From contig JAGUXE010000262.1 of the NCBI GenBank assembly GCA_020061995.1, forward strand, positions 1-10,131: a DNA stretch of 10,131 nt, read 5' to 3'. Below, piece after piece: positions 6,020 to 10,131 of the stretch. The DNA comes from Ignavibacteriales bacterium. GTDB lineage: Bacteria > Bacteroidota > Ignavibacteria > Ignavibacteriales > Ignavibacteriaceae. The position numbers and the translations under genes are program-made. The notes beneath the pieces were generated by a model that saw only the letters and a program-made list of their open reading frames with translations, had not been told where the DNA came from and made no database searches. How positions within the stretch are numbered: the stretch's first letter is position 1; each line of letters starts with the position of its first letter.

Positions 6020-7399
6020 ATGAAATTCAATAATTTTTACATAAGAGCTGCTTATGTCTTAAAAGCCTATTTTTATTTACCTATAACTTTTACTAAAAGA
6101 GTGGTTTTTGGTCGTGATTCCTATTGGAAACAGTTCTTTTGGTCGCGTTGGGGATTTCCGCCTAAGGAATTACTTAAGAAGTCTAAAGAAAAAAAGACAA
6201 TCTGGATAAATGCCCAGGCAGGAGGAGAGGTAACTCAGATTTTTACCTTCTGTAAATTATTACGGCAGCAATTTGTCGATTATTGTCTAATTGCTTCTGT
6301 AAATGAATATCGTCCTCTATTAGCAGCACGCCGAATTAAGGAATTGGATTTTGTATTTGATCAACCCTGGGATTTAGATTCGGTAACAAGGAGGACCTTA
6401 AAGAAAATAAAGCCAATAGCTTTAATTTTTGTAGAACATGCACCTTATCCTAAGCTTCTTAAAAATGCAACTAGGTTAGGGATTCCTACTATACTGGTAA
6501 GTGGTTTTATGAGCAAAAATTGGCCTAAGCATCAATCTCAGATAAGGCCAATTGCTTTAAAATTTTATCGTTATTTACAATACATAGGGGTAAAAGAAGA
6601 AATAGATGCCCAGGGATACCTTAATCTTGGTGCACCGCCTGAGCGTATAAAAGTTACAGGCAATATGAAATTTGATTTGGATTACTTAACTCTTTCTGAA
6701 GAAGAGAAGGATAACTTATATCAACAATTAAGGTTAAAAAAAGAAGATTTGATTTTTTTGGCTGCAAGTTTATTAGGAGACGAAGGAAGAATAGTCATTG
6801 AGGCCTACAATGAGCTCAAAAAATACTATCCACACTTAAAACTGATATTTGTTCCGCGTTACAACAATATAATTCCTGAGGCAGAAGAATTTTTAACCAG
6901 ATTAAATTTTAAATGGGTCAGAAGAACACAGATCAATAAAATCAAAGAAGATAATTTTGATGTAATAATTGTGGATACATTTGGAGAGCTAAATCGACTC
7001 TATGCCTTGGCTTCAGTCATTTTTTTAGGTGGTAGCATCGTAAAAAGTAGCAATCTGGCTTATGGAAAGAATATAATCGAGCCATTAATTCAAAAAAAAC
7101 CCATATTTTTTGGCCCGCATATGAGACACTGGGTAGAAATAATTTGGCAATTAAAAAATATTTACCCTTACTTAGAAGTACATGATTCTAAAGAATTGAC
7201 CCAGGCAGTTATAAATCTTTTAAAAAATCCTCTTATTATTGATAGATTAAAGACAAAAGCCCAGGAAATTATCGACCTTAATCAAGATGCAGTTAGAAAT
7301 AATGTAGAATTTGTAACTGAAGTTATTAGAAGGGTAAATAAAACAATAAAGGAAGGAGTGGAGAATGAAAAAAGACAATATCTTTGCCGAGCCAGTTAA
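6020..7399 (+). CDS. GT30 family (WaaA/KdtA-like) 3-deoxy-ulosonic acid transferase, divergent
   Basis: This is a probable GT-B glycosyltransferase that transfers a CMP-activated 3-deoxy-ulosonic acid. The 459-residue protein aligns in outline with Kdo transferase. WINAQAGGEV (62-71) sits where WaaA has W-I-H-x-x-S-x-G-E, and Glu70 matches the catalytic glutamate. VEHAPYP (139-144) sits at the V-E-x-E-L-W-P motif. VTGNMKFD (212-219) and VDTFGEL are nearly identical to the family, as are GGS (337-339), IIEP (352-355) and FFGPH. Departures are His to Asn in the first motif and YGKN where WaaA usually has G-G-H-N. The N terminus (about 5-30) is moderately hydrophobic and basic, consistent with membrane association. 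The gene is about 30-40 residues longer than the E. coli enzyme. The start has only a weak ribosome site, and the end overlaps cmoA by 35 bases. Confidence 0.85.
   Translation: MKFNNFYIRAAYVLKAYFYLPITFTKRVVFGRDSYWKQFFWSRWGFPPKELLKKSKEKKTIWINAQAGGEVTQIFTFCKLLRQQFVDYCLIASVNEYRPLLAARRIKELDFVFDQPWDLDSVTRRTLKKIKPIALIFVEHAPYPKLLKNATRLGIPTILVSGFMSKNWPKHQSQIRPIALKFYRYLQYIGVKEEIDAQGYLNLGAPPERIKVTGNMKFDLDYLTLSEEEKDNLYQQLRLKKEDLIFLAASLLGDEGRIVIEAYNELKKYYPHLKLIFVPRYNNIIPEAEEFLTRLNFKWVRRTQINKIKEDNFDVIIVDTFGELNRLYALASVIFLGGSIVKSSNLAYGKNIIEPLIQKKPIFFGPHMRHWVEIIWQLKNIYPYLEVHDSKELTQAVINLLKNPLIIDRLKTKAQEIIDLNQDAVRNNVEFVTEVIRRVNKTIKEGVENEKRQYLCRAS
7351..7358 (+). promoter_or_regulatory. Shine-Dalgarno site for the cmoA homologue
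   Basis: GGAAGGAG lies six bases before the ATG at 7365, inside the end of the GT30-like gene. It is one of the strongest ribosome sites in the window. It supports both the start and the view that this gene was recently functional despite its frameshift. Confidence 0.8.
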
Positions 7400-8110
7400 A
7401 AAAACCAAGGATTTTTCTTTTGACGAAATTACTGCCGTTGTTTTTGATGATATGTTAGAAAGAAGCGTACCCTTCTACAATGAGATCCAAAGGATGATTG
7501 TAGAAATAACAAGAAAGTTTGCGCAAGATGGTAAGGTAGTTTATGATTTAGGTTGCTCCACTGGCACAACCTTAATCAATCTGATGAAAAATTTAGATAA
7601 CTTTAAGGTATCTTACATGGGTATAGATTCATGGGTATAGATTACTCAGAGGCAATGCTTAAAAGAGCAAAGCTTAAGATTAAAAGCGAAGTTAAAGGTA
7701 GAAAAAGATATCGCTTAATTCAAGCTGATTTAAATGAAGATGTAGATTTGAATAATGCCTGTGTAATAATTATGAATCTTATTTTGCAGTTTATCCGTCC
7801 TTTAAATAGAGATAGATTCATTAAAAATATATATAGCGGCTTAGTTAAAAATGGATGCCTAATCCTTATCGAAAAAATAATAGGCAACAATTCCCTATTC
7901 AACAGGACTTTTATCGAATTCTATTACGATTTTAAAAGAAGGAATGGTTATTCTGAGTTGGAGATAGCCAAAAAAAGGGAGGCCCTAGAAAATGTCCTTA
8001 TACCTTATCGGCTTGACGAAAATTTAACACTTTTACAGAAAAGCGGTTTTAGGCACACTGATATATTTTTTAAATGGTATAATTTTTGTGGATTGTTAGC
8101 TATAAAGTAA
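7365..8110 (+). pseudogene. cmoA: cmoA homologue (carboxy-SAM synthase family) split by a frameshift
   Basis: Read across the break, the two frames give about 244 residues that match E. coli CmoA over its length. CmoA makes carboxy-S-adenosylmethionine from SAM and prephenate, used by CmoB to modify wobble uridine in tRNA. Frame 1 (7365-7640) holds the N terminus with FDDMLERSVPFY and the SAM-binding VYDLGCSTGT. Frame 2 (7631-8110) resumes at GIDYSEAM and holds ILQFI, DFKRRNGYSELEI and AKKREALENV. The arginine of that last segment corresponds to E. coli Arg199, which binds the carboxylate of carboxy-SAM. Removing one copy of an exact 14-bp tandem duplication at 7616-7643 restores one continuous frame. 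Frame 2 has its own ATG (7631) overlapping the first stop by 10 bases but no ribosome site, so a split two-chain product by coupling is possible but unproven. No cmoB is in the window. Confidence 0.88.
7616..7643 (+). repeat. Exact 14-bp tandem duplication inside cmoA
   Basis: CATGGGTATAGATT occurs twice head to tail at 7616-7629 and 7630-7643, without mismatch. The flanking bases do not extend the match. Fourteen is not a multiple of three, so the duplication shifts the frame and creates TAG at 7638-7640. With one copy deleted the reading runs Ser-Tyr-Met-Gly-Ile-Asp-Tyr-Ser-Glu-Ala-Met, matching the CmoA family at this site. Confidence 0.95.
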
Positions 8111-8129
8111 TTTTTAAAAAGGATAACCT

Positions 8130-9038
8130 ATGGAATTTAATTTGCGTCAGCAGTGTCCTCTCTGTAAAGTACCCATATCTCAATCCAAAGAGATTATCTA
8201 TATAAAGAGTGAATGGGTAAAACCAGAAGAAAAACTTATTTATGTTTTTTGTCTAAATTGTGGTTTAGTTTACGATAAATATGAACCAAGAAACTTTTTG
8301 CATATAATAGATGAAAGCTACACCTATGAAGATTTTCTTAAAAGAGTAAATAAAAAAAGGAAATTTCATAATTTTAGAAAGAGACAACTCCTTAAATACT
8401 TGAGAGATAATTTTAAGCCAGGTTTAAGATTGTTAGATGTAGGCACAAGCGATGGTTCTTTTTTGAAAGCTATGAAAGACGAAGGATTTGAAGTTTTGGG
8501 CGTTGATCCCGAGAGTAAATTTTCAGAGTTTTGTGAAGGGTACTTTCAAATAAAAATAATACCTAAATTCCTTGAGGAAGCAAATTTCACTAATAAATCT
8601 TTCGATGTAGTTACAGTTTTTGATGTACTCGAGCATATTTATGATCCACATAAATTCATTCAGAGTGTATTCGATTTACTAAAAGAAAGTGGATTTCTTT
8701 ATATGGCCATTCCTGGCGTTTTTAGTGTTCATTCCTATTCCATTGCCAAAGGCCACACCTGTTTATATAGCAAACACACGCTTACTCAGGCTTTGGAATC
8801 CAATGGTTTTAGGGTATTAAATATTGATGAGCCAGGCTTAGGGAATGTTTATTATGACCACATCGAGGTATTCGCTACTAAAAATGAAAAGCCATTAAAT
8901 TATAAGTTTTATGCCAAAGACAAGTTTTCTAGTCTAAAAAGATATTTAAATTGGTCTATCTTTCGGGGACACTTTGAATGGCATTACTTTAATATATATT
9001 ATTTTATAAAAAATAGAATTCTCAAGATCGTAAGGTAG
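8130..9038 (+). CDS. Class I SAM-dependent methyltransferase with N-terminal zinc ribbon
   Basis: The 302-residue protein starts with a probable zinc ribbon of two C-x2-C pairs (Cys9/Cys12 and Cys41/Cys44). A linker with basic and aromatic residues follows, then a Rossmann-fold methyltransferase of the Methyltransf_23/UbiE-like group. SAM motif I is LLDVGTSDG (101-109), an acidic residue ends the next strand in VLGVDPE, and FDVVTVFDVLEH (158-169) is the motif IV region. The architecture resembles methyltransferases of glycan and deoxysugar clusters that act on nucleotide sugars or lipid-linked glycans. The target here is unknown: O-, N- or C-methylation of a sugar are all possible. The start has AAAAGGA six bases upstream. 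It lies 19 bases after the cmoA homologue and 6 bases before the amidotransferase gene, so all three are probably co-transcribed. Confidence 0.85.
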   Translation: MEFNLRQQCPLCKVPISQSKEIIYIKSEWVKPEEKLIYVFCLNCGLVYDKYEPRNFLHIIDESYTYEDFLKRVNKKRKFHNFRKRQLLKYLRDNFKPGLRLLDVGTSDGSFLKAMKDEGFEVLGVDPESKFSEFCEGYFQIKIIPKFLEEANFTNKSFDVVTVFDVLEHIYDPHKFIQSVFDLLKESGFLYMAIPGVFSVHSYSIAKGHTCLYSKHTLTQALESNGFRVLNIDEPGLGNVYYDHIEVFATKNEKPLNYKFYAKDKFSSLKRYLNWSIFRGHFEWHYFNIYYFIKNRILKIVR

Positions 9039-9044
9039 AGTTAA

Positions 9045-10131
9045 ATGTGTGGAATTGCCGGAATATTTAACTTTGATCAAGAAGGAATAAAACCATTGCT
9101 TCTATCTAATATGACTGAGACATTAAAACATCGCGGTCCAGATGGCAAGGGATACCTTCTTTATAATACTTTTAATGAGACCTTTCTTCGGAAAGATAAC
9201 ATCGATGAAATCAAAAATGCTAAAGATTATAATCTAGGTTTTGGCCATAGACGATTAAAGATAATAGATTTATTAGATATAGCCAATCAACCTATATGTA
9301 ATGAAAATGTGACGGTATGGCTGGTGTATAATGGGATGATTTTTAATTATATGGAACTACGCCAAGAGTTGATTCTGAAAGGACATATTTTTAAAAGTGA
9401 CACTGGCACAGAGGTGCTTATTCATTTATATGAAGAAGATGATTTTGATTGTCTTTCTAAAATTAATGGAATGTTTGCATTCACTTTGTGGGATTCTAAG
9501 AAAAAAATCTTATTCTGTGCTAGAGATCGTTTTGGAGAAATGCCTTTCTACTATTATTATGATAGAGATAAGTTTATTTTTGCCTCGGAGATAAAATCAA
9601 TTTTACAAAATTACCAAGTTTCTTTGGCTCCCAATAATTATTCCATTTATACCTATCTGGCTCACGGCGGAGCCTATGCAGATGTCTCGGAAGAGACCTT
9701 TTTTTCTGGTATCCTTGCTCTTAAGCCTGCGCATTATCTATTAATAAAAGACGGACAACTAATAATCAAGAATTACTGGAAATTACCTATTTGTGTTAAG
9801 AAAAAACAAAGGGATGAAAAGGGACTTATTGCTCAATTCTGTAGTCTTTTTGAGGATGCAGTAAGAACAAGACTCATTTCAGATGTGCCAGTAGGCTCTT
9901 ATTTAAGTGGAGGAATTGATACCTCCTCCATAATCTCTATAGCCAAAAAAATCAATAACATAGACTTAAAGACATTTACTATAACTTTTTTAGAAAAAGG
10001 ATATGGGGAAGAACCATTTGCCCAAGAAGTAGCAAAATTTTATAAGCTACCCCTCTTTTTTACTTTGGTAAGTGCGGATAAATTATTTGATGAACTTCCC
10101 CAAATAATCTGGTATTTAGAACAACCTTTTA
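9045..10131 (+). CDS. asnB: Asparagine synthase (glutamine-hydrolysing) type amidotransferase, 5' part
   Basis: The ATG at 9045 opens a frame with no stop up to the window edge, giving 362 codons of a protein normally of about 600 or more. MCGIAG supplies the N-terminal nucleophile Cys2 of a class II glutamine amidotransferase. HRGPDG (29-34), GHRRLKIID (67-75, Arg70 being the expected glutamine-binding arginine) and YNG (95-97) follow. The synthetase domain begins with the ATP-pyrophosphatase loop YLSGGIDTSS (286-295). Two glutamine-pocket positions look altered: Met98 where the family has the Glu of N-G-E, and Gly121 where the family has the Asp of D-x-E-V. An insertion of about 20 residues lies at 40-63. 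In glycan loci such proteins often amidate a uronic acid rather than aspartate, and that is a plausible role here. The start is six bases after the methyltransferase stop, with AAGGTAG upstream. Confidence 0.92.
   Translation, partial: MCGIAGIFNFDQEGIKPLLLSNMTETLKHRGPDGKGYLLYNTFNETFLRKDNIDEIKNAKDYNLGFGHRRLKIIDLLDIANQPICNENVTVWLVYNGMIFNYMELRQELILKGHIFKSDTGTEVLIHLYEEDDFDCLSKINGMFAFTLWDSKKKILFCARDRFGEMPFYYYYDRDKFIFASEIKSILQNYQVSLAPNNYSIYTYLAHGGAYADVSEETFFSGILALKPAHYLLIKDGQLIIKNYWKLPICVKKKQRDEKGLIAQFCSLFEDAVRTRLISDVPVGSYLSGGIDTSSIISIAKKINNIDLKTFTITFLEKGYGEEPFAQEVAKFYKLPLFFTLVSADKLFDELPQIIWYLEQPF

Noticed and set aside
7631..8110. Second half of cmoA as an independent methyltransferase gene
   Set aside because: It lacks the SAM motif I, has no ribosome site before its ATG, and continues the CmoA homology exactly once one 14-bp repeat copy is removed.
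9397..9594. 65-codon + frame inside the asnB-like gene
   Set aside because: It is an out-of-frame reading; the frame from 9045 carries the MCGIAG, HRGPDG and SGGID motifs without a stop.

Overview
The window is AT-rich bacterial DNA, coded entirely on the + strand. It lies inside a cell-surface glycan (O-antigen, LPS or capsule type) biosynthesis locus. A GT30 (WaaA/Kdo-transferase) relative next to a DAHP/Kdo-8-phosphate-synthase relative points to a Gram-negative, LPS-type envelope. The compact gene order, strongly A/T-ending codons and divergent homologues fit an uncultivated lineage, but I cannot name the phylum from sequence alone. No rRNA, tRNA, transposase, integrase or CRISPR array is visible, and no stretch above 300 bases lacks a gene.

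Layout. (A) 157-2894 is a diacetamido-uronic-acid module: a Gfo/Idh/MocA dehydrogenase (WlbA/WbpB type), a hexapeptide N-acetyltransferase (WlbB/WbpD type) and a non-hydrolysing UDP-GlcNAc 2-epimerase (WecB/WbpI type). Together they cover three of the five steps from UDP-GlcNAc to UDP-ManNAc3NAcA. The UDP-GlcNAc 6-dehydrogenase (WbpA) and aminotransferase (WbpE) are not in the window. (B) 2895-3012 is a 118-bp non-coding gap with small hairpins. (C) 3013-10131 is a tightly packed, partly overlapping run: a radical SAM/SPASM protein; a fusion of an SpsF-type cytidylyltransferase with a GT2 glycosyltransferase; a short synthase of the DAHP/Kdo8P family; a GT30 relative; a CmoA homologue broken by a 14-bp tandem duplication; a zinc-ribbon SAM methyltransferase; and the 5' part of an asparagine-synthase-type amidotransferase that runs off the window.

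How they may work together. The synthase, nucleotidyltransferase and GT30 genes are adjacent and parallel KdsA, KdsB and WaaA of the Kdo pathway. All three differ from the standard enzymes. The best hypothesis is a dedicated pathway that makes, activates and transfers a Kdo-like but non-standard 3-deoxy-ulosonic acid. The methyltransferase, radical SAM protein and AsnB-type amidotransferase could be tailoring enzymes; the last could amidate a carboxyl of the uronic or ulosonic acid. The most clear-cut sequence event is the exact 14-bp duplication at 7616-7643, which frameshifts cmoA.
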